Positions 50,647 through 58,869 of a DNA stretch of 64,000 nucleotides are shown one piece after another (the first letter of the stretch is position 1; every line of letters starts with the position of its first letter). Source of the DNA: Winogradskya consettensis (GTDB lineage Bacteria; Actinomycetota; Actinomycetes; Mycobacteriales; Micromonosporaceae); the NCBI RefSeq assembly GCF_018332715.1, contig NZ_BOQP01000034.1:211849-275848 (forward strand), read 5' to 3'. Under the pieces are notes generated by a model. That model did not search any database and was not told the origin of the DNA. It saw only the letters and a program-made list of their open reading frames with translations. The position numbers and the translations under genes were made by a program.

Positions 50647-51906
50647 GTGACGAGTGCAGCGACGGCGTCCGAGGGCGCCCAGACGGCGACGTTCCCGGGC
50701 CCGCCACCCGGAGCCGAACCCCTGCCCGGTCAGCTCGACCGCTGGCTGGGTGCGCGGGGCGCCGAGTTGGTGGCCATCCGCCGTCACATCCACTCGCACC
50801 CGGAGCCGTCGTACTCGGAGTTCGAGACCGCCGCACTGATCGCCCGCGAGCTCGCCGTCGCCGGGCTGACCCCGCAGCTGCTGCCCAAGGGCAACGGTCT
50901 GATCTGTGACATCGGCGAGGGCGACCGGGTTATCGCGTTCCGCGCCGACCTGGACGCACTGCCGCTGCAGGACACCAAGGACGTGCCCTACCGCTCGACG
51001 GTCGCCAAGGTCGCGCACGCCTGCGGCCACGACGTGCACACCACCGTCCTGCTCGGCCTCGGTCTCGCGCTGGCCCAGCTGAACGATCTCGGTGAGCTGC
51101 CCGGCCGGGTCCGGCTGATCTTCCAGCCCGCCGAGGAGGCGGTGCCCTCCGGCGCGCCCGGGGTCATCGCCGCCGGTGCGCTCAAGGACGTCGCCGCGAT
51201 CTACGCCCTGCACTGCTACCCGCAGCTGCCCGCCGGGCTGGTCGGGGTCCGCTCCGGCCCGTTCACCGCCGCCGCCGACACGATCCGGGTGCGCCTGACC
51301 GGCCCCGGCGGTCACACCGCCCGGCCACATCTCACCGCCGACCTGGTGCACGCACTCGGCCGGGTGATCGTGGACGTCCCCGCACTGCTGGACCGCCGGG
51401 TCGACCCGCGCGCGGGCGTCTCCATGGTCTGGGGTGCCGTGCACGCGGGCAAGGCGTTCAACGCGATCCCCGGCGAGGGCGAGGCGCTCGGCACCGTCCG
51501 CATCCTCAACCGCGAGGCCTGGCGGGAAGCCCCCGAGCTGGTCACCAGGTTGATCCGCGACGTGGTGGCGGCGACCGGCGCCGAGGCGGAGGTCACCTAC
51601 ACCCGCGGCGTCCCGCCCGTGATCAACGACCGGATGGCCGCCGCCGTCATCGCCGGTGCCGCCGGTGCCGCGCTCGGCGCCGACCGGGTGGTCGAGGCCG
51701 AGATCAGCATGGGCGGCGAGGACTTCGCGTTCTACCTGGAGCACGTGCCGGGCGCGATGATCCGGTTGGGAACAGGCACGCCCGGCTCCGAGGTCCGCTA
51801 CGACCTGCACCAGGCCAACTTCGACGTGGACGAGCGCTGCATCGGCTACGGCGTCCGCGTCATGGTGCACACCGCCCTGGCCGCGCTAGCCACCGGCGCT
51901 TTCTAG
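50647..51906 (+). CDS. M20-family amidohydrolase (N-acyl amino acid hydrolase-like)
   Basis: Zinc-dependent hydrolase removing acyl groups from N-acyl amino acids or related amides. The 419 residues show HIHSHPEPSYSEFET, RADLDALPLQD, ACGHDVHTT, FQPAEEAVPSGA, HCYPQLPAGLVG and the metal-binding GGEDFAFY. GTG 50647 begins VTSAATASEGAQ; the ORF opens at 50608 (TTG) without a ribosome binding site. Substrate not determinable. The 3' end overlaps the convergent DUF4349 gene by 21 bp. Confidence 0.88.
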   Translation: MTSAATASEGAQTATFPGPPPGAEPLPGQLDRWLGARGAELVAIRRHIHSHPEPSYSEFETAALIARELAVAGLTPQLLPKGNGLICDIGEGDRVIAFRADLDALPLQDTKDVPYRSTVAKVAHACGHDVHTTVLLGLGLALAQLNDLGELPGRVRLIFQPAEEAVPSGAPGVIAAGALKDVAAIYALHCYPQLPAGLVGVRSGPFTAAADTIRVRLTGPGGHTARPHLTADLVHALGRVIVDVPALLDRRVDPRAGVSMVWGAVHAGKAFNAIPGEGEALGTVRILNREAWREAPELVTRLIRDVVAATGAEAEVTYTRGVPPVINDRMAAAVIAGAAGAALGADRVVEAEISMGGEDFAFYLEHVPGAMIRLGTGTPGSEVRYDLHQANFDVDERCIGYGVRVMVHTALAALATGAF

Positions 51907-52806
51907 GGCCACCGGCGCGGGCTTGCGGCGCCGCCTACGGCGCACGAGCCAGAAGCCGACGGGTACGCCGATGATGAGCAGCCACGGCAGCAGGAACCCC
52001 AGCACTGTCAACGCCACACCCAGCGACGTGAGCAGACCGTGCCAGCCGGCGGTCAGCCCGTCGAGGAAGCCCGGGTCGCCGTCATCGACGGGTGTCACGT
52101 CGGCCTGCGGGTCGAGCAGCACCGCCGTGATCGTGGAGAGTGCGGTGAGGTCGGCCAGCCGGCGCTTCTTGGCCTGCAACGACGCGAGATCCGCCTCGCG
52201 GGTGGCGACCTCGCGCTCGAGCATCACCAGGTCGTTGAGGGACTTCGCCTGGCCGAGCAGTTTGCGCCCGCTGTCCACCCGGGCCGTCTGGGTGAGGATC
52301 CGGGCGTCCAGATCCACGGTCTCCTCGGTGACGTCCTCGGTGCTGATCCCGCGCTGCTCCTCCTTGCCGAGCCCGGCGAGCTGGTCGATGACGTTCGAGA
52401 ACTTCGCCGCGGGCACCCGCAGCGTCAGGGTGGCCTGCGCCGAGCCCTTGTCACCGCTGCTGCTGCGATCGTCGCCGCCGATGAAACCACCCGCCCCGGT
52501 GACGATGGCCGTCACCTGCGCGGCTTTGGTGTTGACGTCGTCGACCCGCACGGTGATGGACCCGGTGTAGACGATCGCCCGCTGGTCGACTGCCAGATCG
52601 GGCGATTTCTGCTTGTCCTCGGCGGTGCTGTCCTGCTCGACCTGCTTCTCCGCGATTCCGGCGCCGGCCTGGCCCACCGCCGGTGCGGCCGCCGAGTCGC
52701 TCGCCGTGTTGCTGCTGTCGCCGCTGCCGCAACCCGCCAGCGCTATCACCGAGGCGAGCCCGGCGGCCGCCCACCATCCGTATGTCCTGGATCTTGCTGT
52801 GCGCAT
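51886..52806 (-). CDS. DUF4349 lipoprotein
   Basis: The 306 residues have a signal peptide with lipobox (VIALAGC, Cys about residue 26), an Ala/Ser-rich linker and a DUF4349 domain (RAIVYTGSITVRVDD, TLTLRVPAAKFSNVIDQLAGLG, DLDARILTQTA). A coiled-coil (LNDLVMLEREVATREADLASLQAKKRRLADL) and a C-terminal membrane helix (LLPWLLIIGVPVGFWLV) with a basic RRRRRR end follow. Anchored at both ends to the membrane; function unknown. Confidence 0.9.
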   Translation of the reverse strand: MRTARSRTYGWWAAAGLASVIALAGCGSGDSSNTASDSAAAPAVGQAGAGIAEKQVEQDSTAEDKQKSPDLAVDQRAIVYTGSITVRVDDVNTKAAQVTAIVTGAGGFIGGDDRSSSGDKGSAQATLTLRVPAAKFSNVIDQLAGLGKEEQRGISTEDVTEETVDLDARILTQTARVDSGRKLLGQAKSLNDLVMLEREVATREADLASLQAKKRRLADLTALSTITAVLLDPQADVTPVDDGDPGFLDGLTAGWHGLLTSLGVALTVLGFLLPWLLIIGVPVGFWLVRRRRRRKPAPVALESAGG

Positions 52807-52916
52807 GGATCCTCCCGTTCCCCGTTCCGGTCTGCCCGGCTGGGACGTACGGCGGGCTGCTCCCGGTTCCGACAGACTGTTCGGTAGCGGTCACGATTCG
52901 GCAGCGGAGGCGACAC

Positions 52917-53549
52917 GTGCGTATCACCAAGTTCACCCATGCCTGTCTGCGGCTCGAGGGCGACGGCGTTCTGGTCGCCGATCCCGGGGCGTTCAGCGAG
53001 CGGTCGGCGCTCACGGGCGCGGACGCCGTACTGATCACGCATGAGCATTTCGATCATCTGGACCCGGATGCGCTCGCCGACGCTCTGGCCCGGCGGCCGG
53101 GGCTGAGGATCTACGCCCACCCCGACGTGCTGCCGAAACTCACGGCGTTCGCCGATGTGGTCACTGCCGTGGAGCCCGGCGCGGAGTTCGAGGCCGCGGG
53201 CTTCAGGATCCGCGCGTACGGCGGCCAGCACGCCGTCATCCACCCGGAGCTCCCGCGCATCGCGAACCTGGGCTTCCTGATCTCGGACGGCGCCGGCTCG
53301 GTCTACACGCCCGGCGACTCGTTCACCGTCCCGGAGGAGTCCGTGGACACGCTGTTCGTGCCGCTGAACGCGCCGTGGATGAAGCTCAGCGAGGCGATCG
53401 ACTTCGTGCGGGCGGTCCGGCCGGGGCGGGCGTACGCACTGCACGACTCCCTGCTCACCGAGACCGGCGCGAGCATCTCCAACGGTCACCTGGAGCGGTT
53501 CGGCGGTACGAAGTACGCGCAGCTGGCCCCCGGCACCACCGTCTCCTGA
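52917..53549 (+). CDS. MBL-fold metal-dependent hydrolase
   Basis: The 210 residues contain the metallo-beta-lactamase motif THEHFDHLDPDAL plus FTHACLRLEGDGVLVADPGAF, YGGQHAVIHPELPRIANLGFLI and VYTPGDSF, resembling UlaG-like/YcjY-type hydrolases. The substrate is unknown. GTG 52917 follows GGAGG by 7 bases; upstream extension of the frame is antisense to the lipoprotein gene. Followed 10 bp later by the coiled-coil gene. Confidence 0.88.
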   Translation: MRITKFTHACLRLEGDGVLVADPGAFSERSALTGADAVLITHEHFDHLDPDALADALARRPGLRIYAHPDVLPKLTAFADVVTAVEPGAEFEAAGFRIRAYGGQHAVIHPELPRIANLGFLISDGAGSVYTPGDSFTVPEESVDTLFVPLNAPWMKLSEAIDFVRAVRPGRAYALHDSLLTETGASISNGHLERFGGTKYAQLAPGTTVS

Positions 53550-53559
53550 GGCGGGCGAC

Positions 53560-54435
53560 GTGGACGACATCGACGAGCTGATCCGGCGGCTCTACGAACA
53601 ACCGCCGGACGGCTTCGTCGCGGGCCGGGCCGCCGCCGTGGCCGAGGCGAAGCAGGCCGGCGACAAGGACCTGGCCAAGCGGCTCGCCGCGCTGCGCAAG
53701 CCGACCGTCGCCGCGTGGCTGGTCAACCTGCTCGCCCTGCGCCGCCCGGAGCTCATCGCCGATCTTGTCGAGCTCGCGGAGGAACTGCGGCAGGCTCAGC
53801 GGGGGTTGCAGGGCGAGCAGCTCCGCGAGTTGTCCACCCAGCGCCGGCAGGTGGTGTCCGCGCTGGTCGCCGCGGCGCAGAAGCTGGCGATCGCGGACGA
53901 CCCGGCGCTGCGCAGGGTGAAGTTGCCGATGGCCGAGGTCGAGTCGACGCTGACCGCGGCGATGGCCGAGCCGGACATCGCCGAGCAGGTCCGCAGTGGC
54001 CGGTTGGTGAAGGCGGCGACCTACGCGGGCTTCGGCGAGGTCCCGCGCCCCCGCCTGCGTCTGGTCACCTCCCCCGAGCCCGAGGGCAAGCCCTCGGAGA
54101 ACGAGCCTGCCGAGCGGGATCGCGCAGCGGAGCGGGAGCGTGCGGCGAAGCGCAGGGAGCTGCAACGGGATCTGACCATCGCCCAGCGCGCCCGGGAAAA
54201 GACGCAATCCGTGCTGGAAAAGGCCGAGGCCGCGGAAAGTGACGCAGGCCACTCCATTGATGAACTTGAGGAACAGATCGCGGAGCTGGAGCGTCGGCGC
54301 GGCGACGCGCAGGCTGAGTTGTCACGGCGCAAGCTGGCACGACGCTCCGCCGAGCGCGACGCATCGGCGGCTCGGCGACAGGTCGGCGACGTGGAGGCGG
54401 CCATCGAAGACCTGGACGCCGAGGAACCGGGCTAG
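53560..54435 (+). CDS. Coiled-coil protein of unknown function
   Basis: The 291 residues start VDDIDELIRRLYEQPPDGFVAGR, with KRLAALRKPTVAAWLVNLLALRRPE, a signature I associate with conserved actinobacterial hypothetical proteins. The C-terminal half (190-285) is an uninterrupted charged coiled-coil (ERERAAKRRELQRDLTIAQRAREK...). Cytoplasmic, no membrane segment. GTG start; likely co-transcribed with the MBL hydrolase. Confidence 0.8.
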   Translation: MDDIDELIRRLYEQPPDGFVAGRAAAVAEAKQAGDKDLAKRLAALRKPTVAAWLVNLLALRRPELIADLVELAEELRQAQRGLQGEQLRELSTQRRQVVSALVAAAQKLAIADDPALRRVKLPMAEVESTLTAAMAEPDIAEQVRSGRLVKAATYAGFGEVPRPRLRLVTSPEPEGKPSENEPAERDRAAERERAAKRRELQRDLTIAQRAREKTQSVLEKAEAAESDAGHSIDELEEQIAELERRRGDAQAELSRRKLARRSAERDASAARRQVGDVEAAIEDLDAEEPG

Positions 54436-54478
54436 TCGTCGGTTTTCCTGAACCGGTCAGGGAGAGCAGAATCGGGCG

Positions 54479-55216
54479 GTGACACCCGAACAGGCAGCCG
54501 CCAATGCCCGGCCGGGACTCGCATCGCTCGTCGGGGCGTTCGCGGAGTCTCCGCAGACGCTGCGCCGTGCGCGGGTGCTGGGCCTGTCCGGGTGGGCCTA
54601 TCACGTGTCCGCGCGGGCCGGTGCGCTCGGCGACGTGCGCCCCGAGACGGTGGCGGCAGCCATCGGCTTCATCGCGTCCGAGGCCGTGACCGACGGCTGG
54701 GAGGGCGCTGCCAAGATCACCCCACCGGTCGAGGTCGCCAGCTGGCATCTGCGCGAGATGTGCCGCTGGGGCGTCGAGCAGCTGGGTGGCTTCCCCCGGC
54801 TCTCGCGCCTGCTGGAGCTCTCGAAACGCGTGGTGTCCGCGGTGGACGCCGCGGCGCTGCCGCTGTTCGCGGCGTGGCGGGCGATGCCGGTGCCCGAGAG
54901 CGAGCCGGGAGCGCAGGCGGCCTTCATGCTGCACCTGCTCCACGAGCACCGGCTAGGCATCCATGTGGTGGCGGTGCGGGCCAGCGGCCTCACCCCGCTG
55001 GAGGCGATCATCGCCGGGCCCGAGGGCGAGACCGGCGCGGTCGCGTTCGGCTGGCAGCCGCCCTATCCGCAGGCGGGCCCGATCATGCGGCGGCTGATGT
55101 GGGCCGAGTCGGTCGCCGATTCGCTGGCCGGGCAGGCCTACGCGGCTCTGGACCGCGCCGAGCGCATCGAGCTGATCGGTCTGCTGCAAAGTCTGTCGCA
55201 CCGCCTGGCGCGATAG
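54479..55216 (+). CDS. SCO6745-like protein
   Basis: The 245 residues resemble the SCO6745 family of actinobacterial proteins: an N-terminal helical part (VLGLSGWAYHVSARAGALGDVRPETVAAAIGF), AALPLFAAWRAMPVPE, and HLLHEHRLGIHVVAVRASGLTPLEAI with its His-x2-Glu-His. No function is established. GTG start, 43 bp after the coiled-coil gene. Confidence 0.75.
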   Translation: MTPEQAAANARPGLASLVGAFAESPQTLRRARVLGLSGWAYHVSARAGALGDVRPETVAAAIGFIASEAVTDGWEGAAKITPPVEVASWHLREMCRWGVEQLGGFPRLSRLLELSKRVVSAVDAAALPLFAAWRAMPVPESEPGAQAAFMLHLLHEHRLGIHVVAVRASGLTPLEAIIAGPEGETGAVAFGWQPPYPQAGPIMRRLMWAESVADSLAGQAYAALDRAERIELIGLLQSLSHRLAR

Positions 55217-55230
55217 GGCACTCTGACCGG

Positions 55231-56181
55231 GTGACGATGGGGAACATCCGCCGACCTACGCTCGACGACTCCGCCGAGCTCCTCGCCATGGTGCACGCGT
55301 GCGACATCGCCGCCGTGGGTGAGCCCGACTTCACCCCCGACGAGGTGCGTGACGCGCTCACCGGGCCCAACACCGACATGACCCGGGATTGCTGGGTGGC
55401 CCTCGACACGGACGGCGCGATCGTCGGCTGGGCGTTCCCGCACAACACCAACCGCGGGGACCACGACTTCGTCGAGGTGTTCGTGTGGCCAGGGCGCGGT
55501 GAAGCCACGATCCGGCCGCTGCTGGAGCTGCTGCTGGTCCGCGCCGCCGAGCGTGGCGCCGAGTTCGGGCACCGGAACTACAAGCTGCGGGCTGGTGCGA
55601 TCCCGACGGAGAAGCCGTGGATCGAGGCGCTCACCGAGGCCGGGTTCACGTTCCTCAAGCAACACGCACGGATGACAATGGCGCTCACCGGGCATCCGCA
55701 CACCGCCCCCGAGCCGCCGGCCGGCATCACGATCCGGGCGATCGACCCGGACGACGAAACCGAGCTGCGGCGTTTCCAGGCCACGATCGCCGAGGCGTTC
55801 GAGGACACCGATCACCACGCCACCGACTTCGAGACCTGGCAGGCGCGGATCGCCGGGGAGTCGAGCGTGTCGTACGACGAGTGGTTCGTCGCGTTCGTGG
55901 ACGGCGAATGGGCGGGGGTGCTGCAATCCTCGGACAACTCGATCGCGGATGGGCAGGGCTGGGTGCGGGCGCTCGCTGTGCTCCGGGCGTACCGGAAAAG
56001 GGGTGTGGGTGAGGCGCTCCTGCGCCGAGCCTTCGCGACCTACGCCGGCAAAGGGCGGACCGAAGTGGGTCTGGGGGTCGACATGGCCAATCCAACCTCG
56101 GCCGTGCGCCTCTACCTGGCCGTCGGCATGCACCCGAAATACGAGGCCGACATCTACGAGCGCGAGATCGTCACGGCTTGA
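55231..56181 (+). CDS. Two-domain GNAT N-acetyltransferase
   Basis: The 316 residues contain two GNAT-like halves, as in mycothiol-synthase-type proteins. The N-half (about 5-150) is degenerate. The C-half has WVRALAVLRAYRKRGVGEALLRRAF (acetyl-CoA pyrophosphate-binding RxxGxG/A) and LGVDMANPTSAVRLYLAVGM. Start taken at GTG 55231; ATG 55237 is also possible. Substrate unknown; it is not obviously MshD. It overlaps the convergent NTF2-like gene by 11 bp. Confidence 0.85.
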   Translation: MTMGNIRRPTLDDSAELLAMVHACDIAAVGEPDFTPDEVRDALTGPNTDMTRDCWVALDTDGAIVGWAFPHNTNRGDHDFVEVFVWPGRGEATIRPLLELLLVRAAERGAEFGHRNYKLRAGAIPTEKPWIEALTEAGFTFLKQHARMTMALTGHPHTAPEPPAGITIRAIDPDDETELRRFQATIAEAFEDTDHHATDFETWQARIAGESSVSYDEWFVAFVDGEWAGVLQSSDNSIADGQGWVRALAVLRAYRKRGVGEALLRRAFATYAGKGRTEVGLGVDMANPTSAVRLYLAVGMHPKYEADIYEREIVTA

Positions 56182-56599
56182 GATCGAGCGACGCCCGGAA
56201 CGACCCGTCCATCTCGAACGGCACGGACTGGTGCTCGTGGGTGATCAGCCAGGTCCCCTCGATCTTGCGCAGGCCGTGGGTGACCCGGTGCCAGAGGTCG
56301 AACGCCTCGCTCTGGCCCTTCGGGATGCCGCGCATGCAGTGGAGGCTGCTCGCGAACGCCACCTCCGGCCCCGCGGTGATCTCCAGCGCGGTCACCTCGA
56401 GCGTGGGCGGCTGCTCGAACGTCGCCAGCCAGTGCTCCAGCGGCTCGGGGTCCTGCGCGCTCGCCGGCTGACGCAGCGGCGGGGCGAGCGTGAACTGCAC
56501 CGCATCGTCCGCGTAGTACCGCAGGATGTCCTTGACCTGCCCGGTGCCCAGCGCGGCGGCGTGGCCCTCGATGACCTCGCGGATCGCTTGCTCGTCCAT
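56171..56599 (-). CDS. NTF2-like (SnoaL/ketosteroid-isomerase-type) protein
   Basis: A 142-residue protein with a cone-shaped NTF2-fold pattern (IREVIEGHAAALGTGQVKDILRYYADDAVQFTL, LRKIEGTWLITHEHQSVPF). ATG 56599 is preceded by AGGAG; longer frames are antisense to the DGPF gene. Divergent from the DGPF/ECF42 genes with a shared inverted repeat between them, suggesting co-regulation. Confidence 0.85.
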   Translation of the reverse strand: MDEQAIREVIEGHAAALGTGQVKDILRYYADDAVQFTLAPPLRQPASAQDPEPLEHWLATFEQPPTLEVTALEITAGPEVAFASSLHCMRGIPKGQSEAFDLWHRVTHGLRKIEGTWLITHEHQSVPFEMDGSFRASLDLKP

Positions 56600-56631
56600 G
56601 GCGTGCTCCTGTCGTGGAAGTTTCTCTCGCG

Positions 56632-56667
56632 GGGACGTCGAAGCCGCCGTACCCGCTTCGACGTCCC
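56632..56667. promoter_or_regulatory. Inverted repeat between divergent NTF2-like and DGPF genes
   Basis: Perfect 13-bp arms gggacgtcgaagc/gcttcgacgtccc (56632-56644 with 56655-56667) with a 10-base spacer. It sits midway between the two start codons (56599 and 56703), fitting an operator that serves both directions. Confidence 0.6.
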
Positions 56668-56702
56668 GGGAGAAGATTTCTTGACGAGCAGAGGAGCCGG
56701 GG

Positions 56703-57074
56703 ATGAAGTACCTCATTCTCATCCAGTCGAACGAAAAGTCACTCGCCGTCTGGGAGACGCTGAGCGAGCAGCAGCGCATCGACTTCGGCCGCGGGCATCG
56801 CAAGCTCAGCGAAGAGATGGAGGCTGCCGGCGTACGCGTCAGCAGTGAAGGCCTCGCCGATCCCGCCCGGGCCAGCCGGGTGTTCGTGCGCGACGGGCAG
56901 GCGGTTGTGTCGGACGGCCCGTTCGCTGAGGCCAAGGAGCATCTCGCCGGGTTCTACCTGATCGACGTCGACTCGGCGCAGGAGGCGTTCGAGTGGGCCG
57001 CGAAGGTGCCGGACGCCGCGACCATCGGCGTGGAGGTGCGCCCGGTGCTGGACATGAGCGGGTGGGAGATCTGA
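56703..57074 (+). CDS. YciI-like DGPF-domain protein
   Basis: The 123 residues match the YCII/DGPF family: MKYLILIQSNEKSLAVW, VVSDGPFAEAKEHLAGFYLIDVDS (DGPF motif) and AAKVPDAATIGVEVRPVLDM. DGPF proteins are established genomic partners of ECF42 sigma factors, and one follows directly here. Biochemical role unknown. ATG preceded by GAGGAGCC. Confidence 0.93.
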   Translation: MKYLILIQSNEKSLAVWETLSEQQRIDFGRGHRKLSEEMEAAGVRVSSEGLADPARASRVFVRDGQAVVSDGPFAEAKEHLAGFYLIDVDSAQEAFEWAAKVPDAATIGVEVRPVLDMSGWEI

Positions 57075-57085
57075 GCCTCCCCGGG

Positions 57086-58291
57086 ATGGGCCTTCCTGGG
57101 ATGGGCGTCCCTGGGCTGGAGGACCTGCTGCGTGCCGCCACGCCGCAGGTCCTGGGCGCGGTGGTGCGCCGCTACGGCGACTTCGACCGGTGCGAGGACG
57201 CGGTGCAGGAGGCGTTGCTGGCGGCGGCGCGGCAGTGGCCGGCTGAGGGCGTACCGGACGATCCCAGGGCGTGGTTGATCACCGTGGCCGCCCGTCGCCG
57301 GATCGAGGTCCTGCGCAGCGAGACGGCCCGGCGGCAGCGCGAGGAGGCCGTGGCGGGTTTCGTGGCCGGGCCGGTTCCGGAGACCGATGACTCGCTGACG
57401 CTGCTGTTCCTCTGCTGTCATCCGGCGCTGACCACGTCGTCGCAGGTGGCGCTGACCCTGCGCGCGGTCGGCGGGCTGAGCACCGCCGAGATCGCCCGGG
57501 CCCTGCTGGTCCCGGACTCGACCATCGGTCAGCGGATCAGCCGGGCCAAGCAGAAGATCCGCGAGGCCGGCGCCCGGTTCGTGCTGCCGGCGCCCGCGGA
57601 GCGCTCCGCCCGGCTCGCCGCCGTGCTCCGCGTGCTCTACCTGATCTTCAACGAGGGTTACACGGCCAGCTCGGGACCATCGCTGCACCGGGTCGAGCTG
57701 TCCACGGAGGCCATCCGGCTGACCCGGCAGCTGCACGCCCGGCTGCCCGGCGACGACGGCGACGGTGAAGTCGCGGGCCTGCTCGCATTGATGCTGCTCA
57801 CCGATGCCCGGCGCCCGGCCCGGACCCGTGCGGACGGTGGCCTGGTGCCGCTGGCCGAGCAGGACCGCACGGCCTGGAACGCCGCGCTGATCGCCGACGG
57901 CATCGACCTGATCACCAGGACTCTGTCTTCCGCGCCGATCGGCCCCTATCAGGTGCAGGCGGCGATCGCTGCCGTGCACGACGAGGCCGCGACGGCGGCG
58001 GACACCGACTGGCCGCAGATCCTGCGCCTCTACGACCTGCTGGCGCTGCTGGAACCGGGCCCGATGGTCACCCTGAACCGGATCGTCGCCCTGGCCATGA
58101 CGCGGGGCCCGCGAGCGGGTCTGGCCGCCCTGGACGAAGCCGCGCTCACCGGGCATCACCGGATCGACGCGGTGCGCGCCCACCTGCTGGAACTGGCCGG
58201 CGACCTGCCCGCCGCCCGCGAGCACTACGCGGCCGCGGCCCGGGGCACGCTCAGTGCCGCGGAGAAGCGCTATCTGGAGAGCAAGCTCTAG
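57086..58291 (+). CDS. ECF42-type RNA polymerase sigma factor (DUF6596-like C-terminus)
   Basis: About 401 residues: sigma-70 region 2 (LGAVVRRYGDFDRCEDAVQEALLAAARQWP, PDDPRAWLITVAARRRIE), region 4 (STAEIARALLVPDSTIGQRISRAKQKI), then a long helical extension (VLYLIFNEGYTASSGPSLHR, LALMLLTDARRPARTRADGGLVPL) typical of ECF42. The extension is thought to replace an anti-sigma factor. The start is ambiguous: GTG 57062, ATG 57086 or ATG 57101, in a region of ctgggatggg repeats. Coupled to the DGPF gene. Confidence 0.92.
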   Translation: MGLPGMGVPGLEDLLRAATPQVLGAVVRRYGDFDRCEDAVQEALLAAARQWPAEGVPDDPRAWLITVAARRRIEVLRSETARRQREEAVAGFVAGPVPETDDSLTLLFLCCHPALTTSSQVALTLRAVGGLSTAEIARALLVPDSTIGQRISRAKQKIREAGARFVLPAPAERSARLAAVLRVLYLIFNEGYTASSGPSLHRVELSTEAIRLTRQLHARLPGDDGDGEVAGLLALMLLTDARRPARTRADGGLVPLAEQDRTAWNAALIADGIDLITRTLSSAPIGPYQVQAAIAAVHDEAATAADTDWPQILRLYDLLALLEPGPMVTLNRIVALAMTRGPRAGLAALDEAALTGHHRIDAVRAHLLELAGDLPAAREHYAAAARGTLSAAEKRYLESKL

Positions 58292-58761
58292 ACCTCGGGG
58301 GCCTGGGTACGCGTGGGGCGCTGGCGCAGGTCGTGCACGTAGTCGTCCGGGGCACCGGCCTTCTCGGCGGCGTTGGCGATCTCGGAGAGATACCACGCAG
58401 TGGGCATGCCGCCCTCATAGCCGTGGAAGACGTAGACCCACGCGCTGAGGTCGCCCTCCAGCGTCGAGACCCGCACGGTGACCTTCTGGTAGGCGCCCGC
58501 CGCCACGCCCTCGACCTCGTCGAGCTGGGACGCGTCCCACGGGTGCACGTCGTAGAGCGAGACGAAGACCCGGTCGCCGGGGGACTCGACGATCGTGGTG
58601 ACCGCGCCCTCCCAGCCCATGTCGCCCTCGCCGGCGAAGGTAAGGCGCCAACCCTCGACCCAGCCCACCCCCACCATCGGGGAATGCGGGCAATACGCCC
58701 GCATTCGGGCAGGATCCAGGTTCGAGCCGTACGCCGCGTAATGACCCACGGCGATGACCAT
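58288..58761 (-). CDS. Gamma-glutamylcyclotransferase-like protein
   Basis: The 157 residues contain AAYGSNLDPARMRAYCP (the YGSNL substrate loop), GWRLTFAGEGDMGWEGAVTTIVESPG and LYDVHPWDASQLDEVEG (catalytic Glu) of the gamma-glutamylcyclotransferase/AIG2 fold. Start at ATG 58761 (MVIAVGHYAAYG), with GGACGGGG upstream. It overlaps the convergent sigma factor stop by 4 bp and is divergent from the flavoprotein gene. Confidence 0.88.
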   Translation of the reverse strand: MVIAVGHYAAYGSNLDPARMRAYCPHSPMVGVGWVEGWRLTFAGEGDMGWEGAVTTIVESPGDRVFVSLYDVHPWDASQLDEVEGVAAGAYQKVTVRVSTLEGDLSAWVYVFHGYEGGMPTAWYLSEIANAAEKAGAPDDYVHDLRQRPTRTQAPEV

Positions 58762-58869
58762 AGCCCCGTCCGGCAGTGAGGGAGAATAGGAGGCGAGCGT
58801 GTCGGCATAGTTCCGCCGCATCGCTACGAAACGTGACAATGTCGCTCGTCCTGACGGAGGTTGGAAGTC

